DNA of 64,000 nt from Mucilaginibacter achroorhodeus (GCF_007846095.1 NZ_VOEI01000001.1:930001-994000), one strand, 5' to 3'; counted from the first letter of the stretch, positions 17,381-26,880 are shown. Made by a program: numbers and translations. The notes: generated by a model not told the origin, from the letters alone.

Positions 17381-20300
17381 ATTAAAAAAGTACTCAAAAT
17401 AGCGTTAAGCATTGTGCTCATCATCCTGCTGCTTGTCAGCATTGTGCTTATCTCTTTCCAGTATAAGCCGGTGCAAACGTGGGCGGCAAAAAAAGCAACA
17501 AAGTACCTTTCAAAAGAGCTTAATACTACCGTTGATGTAAAGAGCCTTTATATTAAGCCCTTTTCTTCGGTTGTATTAGAGGGTTTATATATTCTTGATA
17601 AACAGCGCGATACTTTATTGAGCACGCCGAAGCTTTCAGTTGAGTTAAAGGGTTTTTCGATCTTCAACAGCATTAAACGAAAAAAGCTGCACTTTGAATC
17701 GATACAGCTTGATAATGGTTCGTTTTATCTAAAAAAACTAAAGGACAGCACCACCAATCTAAAGTTTGTTATCGACTACTTTAACTCCGGTGATACCACC
17801 AAGAAAAAAAGCCAGCCCTGGACGCTTAATTTCGATAAAATAGCTGTTTACAATTTTCACTTCAGGTACAAAAATTACCTCCGTAACGAGTTTGTAAAAG
17901 GGGTGAATTTTAACGATGTCGACGTAAACCACTTTAGCACTACCATCCATAACATGGACCTTATAAATCACTTATTTAAGGCACGTGTAACCGGCATGAC
18001 GTTGAAGGAGAAAAGTGGTTTTTATGTTAAAAACTTTAACGCAAATGCCACTATAGATACCAACCAGATATTGTTGCAAAACCTTTTTATACAAACGCCA
18101 AATTCAAATCTGAAAAACTATTTCAGGATGCGGTTTAAATCGTTTACCGATATGGAGGATTTTGAGAACAAGGTGAATATGGATGCCGAATTTCACTCAT
18201 CGCACCTGTCATCAAAAGATATCAGCTATTTTACTGATGCCCTGGCAAAAGTGAATACCACATTTGAGTTAGGCGTTGATGGCCGCGTGCGTGGCCTGGT
18301 AAATAACATCAGGGCAACCGGATTAACTGTCACCGCCGCACAGGCTACCTTTATTAAAGGCGATTTTCATCTTACCGGCCTGCCAGATTGGGAGAATACT
18401 TTCCTGCAATTACGTTTTGACCAGATTGCCACCAACAAGAAAGACCTTGATTACTTGTACAGCCACTTTACAGGTAAGCCTACAGCCAAAGTGCCGGATA
18501 TTGTAGGCAAGTTTGGCAATGTGAACTTTACCGGCAGGTTTACCGGTTTGCAGAATGATTTTGTAGCGTTTGGAACATTTAAAACCAAACTTGGCCGCTT
18601 AGACCCTGACATTAATCTTAAAATTAGCAAGGCCGGCATACCAAGCTACAGCGGAAAACTAATGGCTACCAATTTTGATGCCGGCGCCTTGTTAGATGAT
18701 AAAACCCTTGGCCGTACCTCATTTACGGGGAACATAATAGGTAGCGGCGATGCCATTAAAAATCTTAACATCCGCGGCGATGCTAAAGTTGCCTATTTGC
18801 AATTTAAAGGTTACACCTACAATAACCTGGTAACAAGCGGTACGTTCAGAAATAAAGTAGCAAACGGTAAGGTAAGTATAAACGACCGTAACATTAAGTT
18901 TGACCTCACCGGTAACATTAACCTAAACCCTAAGCTGCCGGTTTACAATATTGCCGGCAATGTAACCAATGCCCGCCTGCACCAGCTTAAGCTATTAAAA
19001 GATACCATTACTTTCACCACCAATCTTAACACTAATTTCTCGGGCAATAACCTGGATAATCTTGACGGCAGCATCCTGCTTACCAAGATAAGAATGGACG
19101 ATCCGCGCAATAGTTACGTGATAGATACCGTAAACCTTTCGGCGACCGGGAAAGGTGCAGAGCGTGTTATATCGTTACGATCTGACGTGGCTGATGGTAG
19201 CATTAAAGGAAGCTATGACCTGGCAACGCTACCATCGTACTACAAAACCATCGCAAAAAAATATATCCCATCACTAAAAACGGATATAACACCGCCTAAG
19301 CCGCAAAACTTTGATTTTACCCTTAACCTAAAAAACATGGACCCGGTTACGGCCATGTTTATGCCGAGCCTGAAAATACCAGACCAGGGCTCATTTGTGG
19401 GTAAATTTAACTCTAATGATAAAACAGCCACGCTTAACGGTTACATCAAAACCATCAAACTCGGCAAAATAGTTTTCCATGATTTTATTATTGACGAAAG
19501 TACAACGGATGATTTCCTTGGCCTCAACCTTTCGTTAAACAGGATAGATCTTACGGACAGCCTCTACATCAAGAACATTACGGTAACAAACTTCCTTAAA
19601 AAAGACAGCCTTAATTTCAACGTTAAGCTTTCTGATAAAAATGCTACCAACCAGTTAGACCTTTACGGCCTGGTTGAGTTTGGGCGCGACACCACCGCCA
19701 AGCTGAAGCTGCTGCCTTCTGATGTGATACTGGAACGCCAGAACTGGAAGATACAGGAACAAGTGCGCATACGCCTGCTTGACGGCAAAACCAAGGTAGA
19801 GAACTTTGAGCTCTCAAACGGCCCGCAAAAAGTATTGATAAACGGTTTCATATCTGATAACCCTGCAGATAAGCTGAAGGTAACCTTTGAGCAGTTTAGC
19901 ATGGCTACACTAAACCAGCTTACAAAACCATCGGGCGTGTTGTTAAAGGGCGCACTTAACGGCGATGTGCTGCTAAGCGGGTTAACCAAACAGCCCGGTG
20001 TAGACGCCAAGTTGGGTATTGATTCGCTTACGATGAATAAAACATTGGTGGGTGATGTGAAGATCGCATCTGATCTGGACAATGCTAATAGTCGCGCTAA
20101 CGTGAAACTCGACATCACAAATGGCGGCAAAAAAACCATGAACATTGATGGAGCCTACCTGATTGGCCAGAAAGGTGCAGAAGACCAGCTTGATTTTGAT
20201 ATCAACATGGACCATACCGAGGCCATTATTTTTGAGCCGTTCATCAAAAACCTGGTTTCGGATATTAAAGGGACGCTTTCTGCCGATGTGAAAATGACGG

Positions 20301-21907
20301 GTGCACCATCTAAGCCGCAACTTAACGGAGATATAAGGTTTAACAACACCGGCCTTACGGTTAATTATTTAAAAACGCCTTACATTATTAATGATAAAGT
20401 AACTGTTAGCAACAGTTTGATAACCATTGATAAGCTGGTGCTTAAAGATACCCGTGGTGGCAAAGGAGAGGTAAACGGTAAAGTTGACCTGAACAACATA
20501 TCAAACCCTACGCTTGATGTTACTTTGGAGGCAAATAACCTGCAGGCATTAAACACCACTTTTAAGGATAATCACTTGTATTATGGTACTGCATTCGGCA
20601 GCGGCACTTTCAAGTTCACAGGGCCTATCGATAACATGAAGATCGATATTAAGGCCAGTACGCAGGCGGGTACGGTATTTAACATTCCGCTCAATACATC
20701 CATGACGGCCAGTCAGTACGATTTTATCCGCTACGTTAATCATAACGATACGTTGCAGAAAAATGTGGAAAAGGTGAACCCTTTCAACGGCGTGACACTG
20801 AACTTTGACCTTACCGTTGATGAAAGCACGGTAGTACGTATTTCAACAGATTATGGTGTATTAGAAGGATCAGGCCAGGCGCGTAACCTCAAACTGAACA
20901 TCAACAGCCTTGGCGACTTTGAGATGTTTGGCGACTTCCTGATAACAACAGGTAAGTTTGAATTTACAGCCAAGGATTTCATCAGTAAAAACTTTACGGT
21001 AAACCAGGGTGGTACCATCCACTGGACGGGTAATCCATCAAATGCGGAGATCAACCTAAGGGCCATTTATGAGGTGCGTACAGCAATTGGTCCGCTTTAT
21101 TCTGCGGCTGGTTTAACACCGCCTTACGGTAACAAACAGGTATTGGTACAGGCCGAGTTGATATTGACCAAAACGCTCTTGCAGCCAAATATTGATTTCG
21201 ACTTTACCTTCCCTGTAGACCCATCGATAAAGGATGACCTTGCCACTTACCTGTCTGATAATGCCAACCGCAGCCAGCAGGCGCTAAGCGTTATTGTACG
21301 CCGCAGCTTTGCATCGGGTACGGGCAGTAACCTGAGCGACCAGGTAGTGGGTACTGCGCAACAAGCGGTAAGCGAGTTTGCGTTTAATAAACTCAACAGC
21401 TTTATCTCCCAATCAAACATCAAAAATTTTGACTTAAACATCCGTTCGTTAACAGATGCGAGTGCAACCTTCAGGCTGTGGAACGATAGGGTATTGCTTA
21501 ACGGTAACCTTTATTCAACTTCAGGTTCTAACGATCTTTTCAATGCGCGGCAAAGTTTCTTCAATACCGATTTTAGACAGTTAACAAAAGACTTTGAGAT
21601 ACAATACCTGATACGCAAAGATGGTAACCTGCGTGCAAAATATTCTTACCGCGCACTAAACAACACTACGCTCAATACCCTTAACGATCAGCTTTTACCA
21701 CAATATGTAAACGGTGTAGGTTTAATTTACCAGCGCGATTTTGATACGTTTGGAGAGTTCTTCCGCAATATATTCAGGCAGAGCCGCCGCAACAGGCAAC
21801 CGGTTACACCGTCACCAGTACCAAAAACTACCATTGACACGCCAACGCCTACCAAACCATCAGATGATAACAGCGGCGAAGACAGCGACGGTAATGACGA
21901 TCAATAA
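17381..21907 (+). CDS. tamB: TamB-like AsmA/DUF490 bridging protein
   Basis: A roughly 1,500-residue envelope protein with an N-terminal membrane helix (IALSIVLIILLLVSIVLISF) and a long beta-rich region ending in the TamB C-terminal domain (about 1050-1420), which finishes with repeated strands and a Thr/Pro/Asp-rich tail. TamB/AsmA-like proteins bridge inner and outer membranes and move phospholipids or assist outer-membrane protein insertion. The frame has no ATG: a GTG lies at 17414 inside the helix, but 11 codons upstream ATT-AAA-AAA-GTA-CTC-AAA would give MKKVLKIAL, a typical cytoplasmic basic start, so I place the start at ATT 17381 with doubt. The frame is open back to 17312. It is convergent with ribBA, stop codons abutting. 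Confidence 0.88.
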   Translation: MKKVLKIALSIVLIILLLVSIVLISFQYKPVQTWAAKKATKYLSKELNTTVDVKSLYIKPFSSVVLEGLYILDKQRDTLLSTPKLSVELKGFSIFNSIKRKKLHFESIQLDNGSFYLKKLKDSTTNLKFVIDYFNSGDTTKKKSQPWTLNFDKIAVYNFHFRYKNYLRNEFVKGVNFNDVDVNHFSTTIHNMDLINHLFKARVTGMTLKEKSGFYVKNFNANATIDTNQILLQNLFIQTPNSNLKNYFRMRFKSFTDMEDFENKVNMDAEFHSSHLSSKDISYFTDALAKVNTTFELGVDGRVRGLVNNIRATGLTVTAAQATFIKGDFHLTGLPDWENTFLQLRFDQIATNKKDLDYLYSHFTGKPTAKVPDIVGKFGNVNFTGRFTGLQNDFVAFGTFKTKLGRLDPDINLKISKAGIPSYSGKLMATNFDAGALLDDKTLGRTSFTGNIIGSGDAIKNLNIRGDAKVAYLQFKGYTYNNLVTSGTFRNKVANGKVSINDRNIKFDLTGNINLNPKLPVYNIAGNVTNARLHQLKLLKDTITFTTNLNTNFSGNNLDNLDGSILLTKIRMDDPRNSYVIDTVNLSATGKGAERVISLRSDVADGSIKGSYDLATLPSYYKTIAKKYIPSLKTDITPPKPQNFDFTLNLKNMDPVTAMFMPSLKIPDQGSFVGKFNSNDKTATLNGYIKTIKLGKIVFHDFIIDESTTDDFLGLNLSLNRIDLTDSLYIKNITVTNFLKKDSLNFNVKLSDKNATNQLDLYGLVEFGRDTTAKLKLLPSDVILERQNWKIQEQVRIRLLDGKTKVENFELSNGPQKVLINGFISDNPADKLKVTFEQFSMATLNQLTKPSGVLLKGALNGDVLLSGLTKQPGVDAKLGIDSLTMNKTLVGDVKIASDLDNANSRANVKLDITNGGKKTMNIDGAYLIGQKGAEDQLDFDINMDHTEAIIFEPFIKNLVSDIKGTLSADVKMTGAPSKPQLNGDIRFNNTGLTVNYLKTPYIINDKVTVSNSLITIDKLVLKDTRGGKGEVNGKVDLNNISNPTLDVTLEANNLQALNTTFKDNHLYYGTAFGSGTFKFTGPIDNMKIDIKASTQAGTVFNIPLNTSMTASQYDFIRYVNHNDTLQKNVEKVNPFNGVTLNFDLTVDESTVVRISTDYGVLEGSGQARNLKLNINSLGDFEMFGDFLITTGKFEFTAKDFISKNFTVNQGGTIHWTGNPSNAEINLRAIYEVRTAIGPLYSAAGLTPPYGNKQVLVQAELILTKTLLQPNIDFDFTFPVDPSIKDDLATYLSDNANRSQQALSVIVRRSFASGTGSNLSDQVVGTAQQAVSEFAFNKLNSFISQSNIKNFDLNIRSLTDASATFRLWNDRVLLNGNLYSTSGSNDLFNARQSFFNTDFRQLTKDFEIQYLIRKDGNLRAKYSYRALNNTTLNTLNDQLLPQYVNGVGLIYQRDFDTFGEFFRNIFRQSRRNRQPVTPSPVPKTTIDTPTPTKPSDDNSGEDSDGNDDQ

Positions 21908-23113
21908 TTAATGATCGCGCATGATAGCGTGGTCCATTTTATCACGCTTGGTACGCAGGTAAGCTTCGTTATGTGGATTGGCAGCTATCTCAATTGGGAT
22001 GTTCTCGATAACTTCAAGTCCGTAACCAATTAAGCCTGCGCGTTTCTTAGGGTTATTGGTAAGCAGGCGCATTTTTGATATGCCCAGGCTGCGTAAAATT
22101 TGCGCACCTATGCCGTAATCGCGCTGATCCATTTTAAAGCCCAATTTAATGTTGGCTTCAACAGTATCCAGGCCATTCTCCTGCAAATGGTAAGCTTTTA
22201 ATTTATTGACAAGCCCGATACCCCGGCCCTCCTGGTTCATATACACGATAACGCCCTTACCCTCTTTGCTTATCATTTCCATTGCCTTATGCAGCTGAGG
22301 GCCGCAATCGCAACGGCATGAGCCAAAGATATCGCCGGTGACGCATGAGCTGTGTACGCGCACCATTATTGGTTCGCCGGGCTCCCATTCACCTTTAATA
22401 AGGGCCAAATGGTTTTCACCTGTATCAATTTGGGTATAAGCAACCATATCAAAGTCGCCCCACTCGGTAGGCATCTTTACAGATACTTCCTTATGTACCA
22501 TCGATTCGGTATTTAAGCGGTATGCGATGAGATCTTTGATCGATACTATTTTGAGATCAAGTTCTTTCGCCATTTCAAGCAACTCTGGCAGGCGGGCCAT
22601 TTCACCATCCTCGCGCATTATCTCGCAGATAACGCCTGCAGGCTCCATACCGGCCAAAACAGCAAGGTCAATAGCGGCCTCGGTATGGCCTGATCTACGC
22701 AATACACCGCCATCTTTAGCTATCAACGGAAAGATATGCCCGGGGCGGCCAAGGTCTGATGGCTTTGTTGCCGGATCAATAAGTGCCAAGGTGGTCTTAG
22801 AGCGGTCAGACGCTGAAATACCTGTTGTACAGCCATGGCCCAGCAGGTCAACAGACACGGTAAAGTTAGTTTCGTGCGATGTAGTGTTATTGCTAACCAT
22901 TGGCTCCAGGTCAAGCTCACGAGCGCGGTCTTTGGTAATAGGTGCACAAACTAGGCCTCGGCCATGTTTAACCATAAAGTTGATGGTCTCTGGTGTTGCG
23001 TTACGCGCCGCGGTTAAAAAGTCGCCTTCGTTCTCGCGGTCTTCGTCATCAACAACAATTATAGTTTTACCGGCTTTAATAGCCTCAATAGCTTCAGGTA
23101 TGGTGTTAAGCAT
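21908..23113 (-). CDS. ribBA: Bifunctional 3,4-dihydroxy-2-butanone-4-phosphate synthase / GTP cyclohydrolase II
   Basis: RibBA makes both precursors of riboflavin: RibB converts ribulose 5-phosphate, RibA opens GTP. The N-terminal domain (about 1-200) has the acidic metal-binding loop [11 protein letters not shown], and RPGHIFPL and GHTEAAIDL of the active site. The C-terminal domain (about 205-401) has the zinc-binding cysteines in [22 protein letters not shown] and [14 protein letters not shown]. Both halves look complete. The gene abuts tamB at its 3' end and lies 90 bp downstream of the LptF/G gene on the same strand. Confidence 0.96.
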   Translation of the reverse strand: MLNTIPEAIEAIKAGKTIIVVDDEDRENEGDFLTAARNATPETINFMVKHGRGLVCAPITKDRARELDLEPMVSNNTTSHETNFTVSVDLLGHGCTTGISASDRSKTTLALIDPATKPSDLGRPGHIFPLIAKDGGVLRRSGHTEAAIDLAVLAGMEPAGVICEIMREDGEMARLPELLEMAKELDLKIVSIKDLIAYRLNTESMVHKEVSVKMPTEWGDFDMVAYTQIDTGENHLALIKGEWEPGEPIMVRVHSSCVTGDIFGSCRCDCGPQLHKAMEMISKEGKGVIVYMNQEGRGIGLVNKLKAYHLQENGLDTVEANIKLGFKMDQRDYGIGAQILRSLGISKMRLLTNNPKKRAGLIGYGLEVIENIPIEIAANPHNEAYLRTKRDKMDHAIMRDH

Positions 23114-23126
23114 TGTATCAATTTTA

Positions 23127-23160
23127 AATGCAGCAATGCTGCATTAGCAAAACAAAGGTA
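23127..23160 (-). promoter_or_regulatory. ribBA promoter box with adjoining palindrome
   Basis: Minus-strand TACCTTTG (23160-23153) fits TAnnTTTG. Just downstream, AATGCAGC and GCTGCATT (23127-23145) form a perfect inverted repeat with a 3-base centre, covering the predicted transcription start and 5' leader. It could be an operator or a short hairpin; no FMN riboswitch is present. Confidence 0.45.
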
Positions 23161-23203
23161 GGTTATATTTAAACCAATAGCGTCGGGATTGTGTAAAAGA
23201 ATA

Positions 23204-24631
23204 TCAGGTGCGGCTGCGCTTCCAAAACCTTACACGGCCAATAAAACGCCGGTATATCTCAATATCAAATAAGCTGGAGTCGGTAGCTGCCTTGTAGGTA
23301 AGAAACAACCCGATTGGTAGCAGGATCACGATACCTATCCATGCACCGGTAACCGGCGACCACTCCCCTTCCTTAGCAGATTTTTCGCCAATAGTGCCAA
23401 TAATATAATAGATAAGGAAAAAAATGATCGATACCACCACCGGAAGCCCCAAGCCACCCTTCCTGATAATTGCCCCCAACGGCGCACCTATCAGAAATAA
23501 TACGATACACGCCGCACTCAGCGTAAATTTCTTTTGGTATTCAAGGATGTATCGCCGCACGTTCCTATTGGCCTCTTCGTGCTGGTCTACGCGGTTGCGC
23601 AGGGCATCCTGTATCTGATGTACCTCGCTTAGCGCATTGTTAATGGCGTTCACCTTTGCAGATTGATCTTTAAGCACAATACTATCTGCAGCAATAGTTT
23701 TCTTAACCTTATCCGACTTTTTGGGCACCATGTAATAACGCAGGTAAGCGCTCAAAAGCCTATAATTTTGGAATCGCGTGCTATCGATATTCCTCCTGGC
23801 TGAATCAACAAAATGGTCAAGCTGGCGCAGATTCATCATTTGTGAGGCCTGCCTGAATTCGCTCTCGTTAGTACGCGTCATCTTAAGGCCGGAGAGATCA
23901 AACTTCTGCTCAGTTTCTTCAAATCTGAAACGTGTTAATTGCTGGCGGGGCATACCGCCCTTATCGCCTGCAGCCTCCTGGTAGCGGATGCCATCTTGGA
24001 GTTTCAGTACCAGGTAAAGGTCATCCTTTGTGCGGTACATCAGGCCTGTTTTGGCAAACGTTACGGTTTGGCTACCTGCCGCGTTACCGCCGCCGGCCTC
24101 ATAGATCATAATATCATGCAGCGTTTGTCCATCAGGGTCTTTGTGCTTAACACGGATGGTATAACCAGGAAAACGGTTACTAAAGATATTTTCCGGTATC
24201 AGATCGGCCGATTTTTGCTTGCGGGCGTCATACAGCAGCGAATAGTATTTGAGGTTAGCAACCGGCAGCATATAATCAGAGAAAGCAAAAGCAGCTATGC
24301 TGATCACTACTATAACTACCAGCATGGGGTACATTGCCCTGCGCAGCGACACACCCGCTGATTTAATAGCCACCAGCTCGTAGTTCTCACCAAGGGCACC
24401 ATACGTCATGATGGATGAAAGTAATACCGATAGTGGTAAAGCCATCGCCACGTTTGTTGCCGAATTATACATCATCAGTTCGAGGATGATATACCAGGCA
24501 AAACCTTTCCCTATCAGATCATCGATGTATTTGAAAAGGAACAACATCAACAGCACAAACATCACTATAAGCAGCGTTACAATGAACGGCCTGATGAACG
24601 ACTTGAGCAGTAAAAGATGTATTTTCTTCAT
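23204..24631 (-). CDS. LptF/LptG-family permease (YjgP/YjgQ)
   Basis: A 475-residue inner-membrane component of the LptBFG lipopolysaccharide exporter. N-terminal helices (FIRPFIVTLLIVMFVLLMLFLF, then three more up to about 125), a periplasmic beta-jellyroll (about 130-330) and three C-terminal helices (about 365-455) match the family. AIKSAGVSLRRAMYP after the second helix is the cytoplasmic coupling helix contacted by LptB. The protein is longer than E. coli LptF/G because of an extra charged stretch (about 290-365), common in this phylum. Whether it is the F or G partner is not decided. Confidence 0.9.
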   Translation of the reverse strand: MKKIHLLLLKSFIRPFIVTLLIVMFVLLMLFLFKYIDDLIGKGFAWYIILELMMYNSATNVAMALPLSVLLSSIMTYGALGENYELVAIKSAGVSLRRAMYPMLVVIVVISIAAFAFSDYMLPVANLKYYSLLYDARKQKSADLIPENIFSNRFPGYTIRVKHKDPDGQTLHDIMIYEAGGGNAAGSQTVTFAKTGLMYRTKDDLYLVLKLQDGIRYQEAAGDKGGMPRQQLTRFRFEETEQKFDLSGLKMTRTNESEFRQASQMMNLRQLDHFVDSARRNIDSTRFQNYRLLSAYLRYYMVPKKSDKVKKTIAADSIVLKDQSAKVNAINNALSEVHQIQDALRNRVDQHEEANRNVRRYILEYQKKFTLSAACIVLFLIGAPLGAIIRKGGLGLPVVVSIIFFLIYYIIGTIGEKSAKEGEWSPVTGAWIGIVILLPIGLFLTYKAATDSSLFDIEIYRRFIGRVRFWKRSRT

Positions 24632-24696
24632 TAAACAATTTCCGGGTATGCAGAAAACGCCCGATCACGCAAATAATTGCATGGCAGGGTAACGGA

Positions 24697-24704
24697 CAAA
24701 AATA
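24697..24704 (-). promoter_or_regulatory. -7 promoter element of the LptF/G gene
   Basis: Minus-strand TATTTTTG fits TAnnTTTG, 66-73 bp upstream of the ATG at 24631. No clear -33 box. Confidence 0.4.
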
Positions 24705-24718
24705 CAGAAATTTAAGGG

Positions 24719-25099
24719 TTAAGCGCCCAACGTACTGATAAGATAATCTATCTGGTTATCCCATATCAGCTTGCGGTCATCAACGGTTTCATCAGTAGCA
24801 AAATCAGTAATGGCAAGGGCAACATCGTTGGTAAGTTCGTCCTGTACAATTTCCATTTCCAGGTAGCATTGCGGCTCATCATCAAGCCATTTAAAGCGTA
24901 CCAGTTTGTTTTCTTTAATAGTTATCAACTTAGCGCGCTGGGTTTCATCATCCCAGGTAAAAGTATACACCTGATCGCGTACAGATACATCGTCAGCAAA
25001 CCATTGGGTAAGGCCGTTTGCTTCATTAAGGAAACTATATAGTATTCTTGGTGAGGATTTTATCTCATATTCAAGATTAAACTTCTTCTTCTCAGACAT
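24719..25099 (-). CDS. START-like (SRPBCC/AHSA1-like) domain protein
   Basis: A 126-residue single-domain protein. The opening FNLEYEIKSSPRILYSFLNEANGLTQWFADDV and the later FTWDDETQRAKLI and LVRFKWLDD follow the AHSA1/START-like beta-helix-beta grip pattern, which binds small hydrophobic ligands or client proteins. This compact form is widespread in Bacteroidota and has no assigned ligand. It lies 88 bp upstream of the LptF/G gene on the same strand, which has its own promoter box. Confidence 0.82.
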   Translation of the reverse strand: MSEKKKFNLEYEIKSSPRILYSFLNEANGLTQWFADDVSVRDQVYTFTWDDETQRAKLITIKENKLVRFKWLDDEPQCYLEMEIVQDELTNDVALAITDFATDETVDDRKLIWDNQIDYLISTLGA

Positions 25100-25171
25100 A
25101 GGGGTAAAACTGTTACAAATTAATCAGGGGGTTAAAAGTTAACTTTTTTTCTAAAGAAAACTAAAATCTGC

Positions 25172-25179
25172 TATATTTG
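25172..25179 (+). promoter_or_regulatory. -7 promoter element of tRNA-Met
   Basis: TATATTTG, an exact TAnnTTTG, lies 78 bp before the tRNA; a T-rich stretch 20 bp upstream may stand for -33. Confidence 0.45.
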
Positions 25180-25256
25180 CAAACCTTTTTTAGCCACCCT
25201 CTAAGGGTAAGACTATAAAAGCAAGCTAAAGTCAATTTAGCATTTATTTTAAATAC

Positions 25257-25330
25257 GGCGGGGTAGCTCAGATGGTTAGAGCGTAGGATTCATAACCCTA
25301 AGGTCGGCAGTTCGATCCTGCTCCCCGCTA
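25257..25330 (+). tRNA. tRNA-Met (anticodon CAU)
   Basis: A complete 74-base cloverleaf: acceptor GGCGGGG pairs with CCCCGCT (G1·U72 wobble), U8-A9, D arm GCTC…GAGC, anticodon arm TAGGA-TTCATAA-CCCTA with CAU at 34-36, T arm GGCAG-TTCGATC-CTGCT, discriminator A. CCA is not encoded. The anticodon stem has an A·C pair next to the loop, and G1 with a U72 partner indicates that this may be elongator Met rather than initiator; a lysidine-modified Ile(CAU) is less likely. Confidence 0.93.
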
Positions 25331-25424
25331 CTTGAAGATGAGGCAGTTACAGTAAAATGTAGCTGCTTTCGTTTTTTCTGGTCATATAGTGTTCATACAC
25401 ACCAGCCACAGTCGTTATAATGAT

Positions 25425-25610
25425 ATGCTTGATCAGCATGAGCAGCAAATCAACGGCATTAAGGGCGTTAGATCCGGCAAAGAAAAATCAGAAACAAGAA
25501 CAACGCAACCTGAGAGTACGTTAAAAGAGCAGTTTAATAATCAAAGTGCACAAATGACTGGCGACAGTTTTAATTCCGATAATGCAAATGAAAATGAGCG
25601 CGAGCATTAA
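25425..25610 (+). CDS. Hypothetical small hydrophilic protein (61 aa)
   Basis: Starting from the ATG at 25425, the product is highly charged and polar, rich in Gln, Asn, Glu and Ser, with no hydrophobic segment, cysteine or tryptophan (for example LDQHEQQINGIKG and DSFNSDNANENEREH). It looks intrinsically disordered. A 12-codon GTG extension to 25389 is possible. No family is recognised; it may be a non-coding coincidence. The next 255 bp (25611-25865) are AT-rich and show no gene. Confidence 0.35.
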   Translation: MLDQHEQQINGIKGVRSGKEKSETRTTQPESTLKEQFNNQSAQMTGDSFNSDNANENEREH

Positions 25611-25865
25611 GGGCCAAAGTAGCGAAGCCGCAGGCGGCGATCAAAGCACGAAAGATGCAAAAGAAACGCATTAGATGAATTAACGTAAATTTTAATGTAG
25701 ATTAAAATTAGTGAGCTAAAGAATACTGACTATACCCCACAATTAACATACACATCCAAAAGAAAATATTTTTTTCTTTAAAATTATTTTGTGTAACGTT
25801 TTTGTTATTAATATTCCTATTTTGCGTCCGCAGATATTTAATACTTAAACCCACAAAAATTTAAA

Positions 25866-26765
25866 GTGAAATTATCAAATCTTATCTCATTTAATCCGAC
25901 CTTCAAATCGTCGGCACTAATCGTAACGGCAGCGCTAAGCTTAACATGGGCGGCATGTCAAAAAGGGAGCAACAGCGGAGTCGCTCCAACTAAATTTGAT
26001 CAAAAACAATTCGACGAGATCGGTATTGTTCACAACCGTAGCGTTGACAGCACTTATCGTGTCTTACTTGCAATGAAGACTAACCACCAATTAAATTTTT
26101 CCAAAGATGAATTAGTTTCATTTGTAAGAAATGGCATGCTGAATAACTTAAAAATTCAGGGAACTAATCCCAAAGTAATTATTGCCCTAAATTCAGCTTT
26201 GAGCGGTCAATCTGTAATAATAAAGGATAATTATGCTAGAAAAATCAACTCGATTTCTGACGTTCAAATTACCACTTATTATACAGATTCATTAGCTGCG
26301 AAGCTAACTGTAAACCAAAAACAAGTTTTGGATAAGCTTTTGTATGTAATGACTGATAACTCAGCGACATTCGAGGAAACTAAAAGTCAAATTAATTCTT
26401 TAGAAACCAACGCAAAATCAGAACTTTCAGATACTGAGTTGCCTGCCATACTTGCTTCGATATCGGTAGCCAAGTACACAATCGTTTACTGGCATGATAA
26501 TTACGATAAATGGGTATCGTTATTAAGCAGCAGTAACAAGGTTTCAACTCAAAGCATCAAAACAAATGCAGCGGAAGCTGGGCCAGGTTTTAGCTGGCGA
26601 AATGTTGGCGCGGCAGATGTAGGCGGTGCAGCAACGGGAGCCGTAGCTACATGGTGGCTTAACATTGCAGCAGGTCCCGGTCAGGTTGCATACGGTGCAG
26701 CAATTGGAAGTGGTGCAGCGAGCGCATCGGTTGGAAATGCTGTTTACCAATTATTATCAAACTAA
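25866..26765 (+). CDS. Lipoprotein with glycine/alanine-rich bacteriocin-like tail, function unknown
   Basis: A 299-residue protein read from a GTG start. Residues 17-31 (ALIVTAALSLTWAAC) form a signal peptide with a lipobox-like end at Cys31. The middle (about 50-230) is polar and probably helical. The last 55 residues are strikingly different: Gly/Ala-rich with repeated small-xxx-small spacing (GAADVGGAATGAVATWW, then AAGPGQVAYGAAIGSGAASA), resembling glycine-zipper peptides and the mature part of class II bacteriocins or pore formers. I recognise no family. Base composition is more AT-rich than neighbours, suggesting recent acquisition. Confidence 0.75.
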   Translation: MKLSNLISFNPTFKSSALIVTAALSLTWAACQKGSNSGVAPTKFDQKQFDEIGIVHNRSVDSTYRVLLAMKTNHQLNFSKDELVSFVRNGMLNNLKIQGTNPKVIIALNSALSGQSVIIKDNYARKINSISDVQITTYYTDSLAAKLTVNQKQVLDKLLYVMTDNSATFEETKSQINSLETNAKSELSDTELPAILASISVAKYTIVYWHDNYDKWVSLLSSSNKVSTQSIKTNAAEAGPGFSWRNVGAADVGGAATGAVATWWLNIAAGPGQVAYGAAIGSGAASASVGNAVYQLLSN

Positions 26766-26785
26766 TTAATAATCATATCTGCGAT

Positions 26786-26815
26786 AAAAAGGCCAAATAA
26801 TTATTTGGCCTTTTT
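26786..26815 (+). terminator. Intrinsic terminator after the glycine-tail lipoprotein gene
   Basis: AAAAAGGCCAAATAA and TTATTTGGCCTTTTT form a perfect 15-bp palindrome ending in a T-run, 20 bp after the stop codon. Its 3' end overlaps the -33 box region of the next promoter. Confidence 0.88.
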
Positions 26816-26816
26816 A

Positions 26817-26880
26817 TTTGGTAATTTAAAAAAGACAAGTATATTTGTCTTAATGGAAAGTTTGATTTTCAAAAAGACAA
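26817..26880 (+). promoter_or_regulatory. Promoter embedded in a palindromic operator (HTH/membrane-protein pair)
   Basis: TTTG (26817-26820), exactly 19 bp, then TATATTTG (26840-26847) is a textbook Bacteroidota promoter. The -7 box is enclosed by the perfect inverted repeat AAGACAA-N6-TTGTCTT (26832-26851), and a third AAGACAA half-site sits at 26874-26880 in the leader just before the ATG at 26891. A repressor bound there would cover the polymerase site. The HTH protein encoded two genes downstream is the obvious candidate. Confidence 0.75.

Noticed and set aside
22527..23147. 206-codon frame opposite ribBA
   Set aside because: It is the antisense frame of a strongly conserved gene; product is Ser-rich low complexity with no domain.
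23114..23203. FMN riboswitch ahead of ribBA
   Set aside because: Only 90 bp with a simple palindrome; no RFN-element core.
25257..25330. tRNA-Met as integration site of a mobile island
   Set aside because: I saw no repeat of the tRNA 3' end downstream and no integrase gene in the AT-rich patch.
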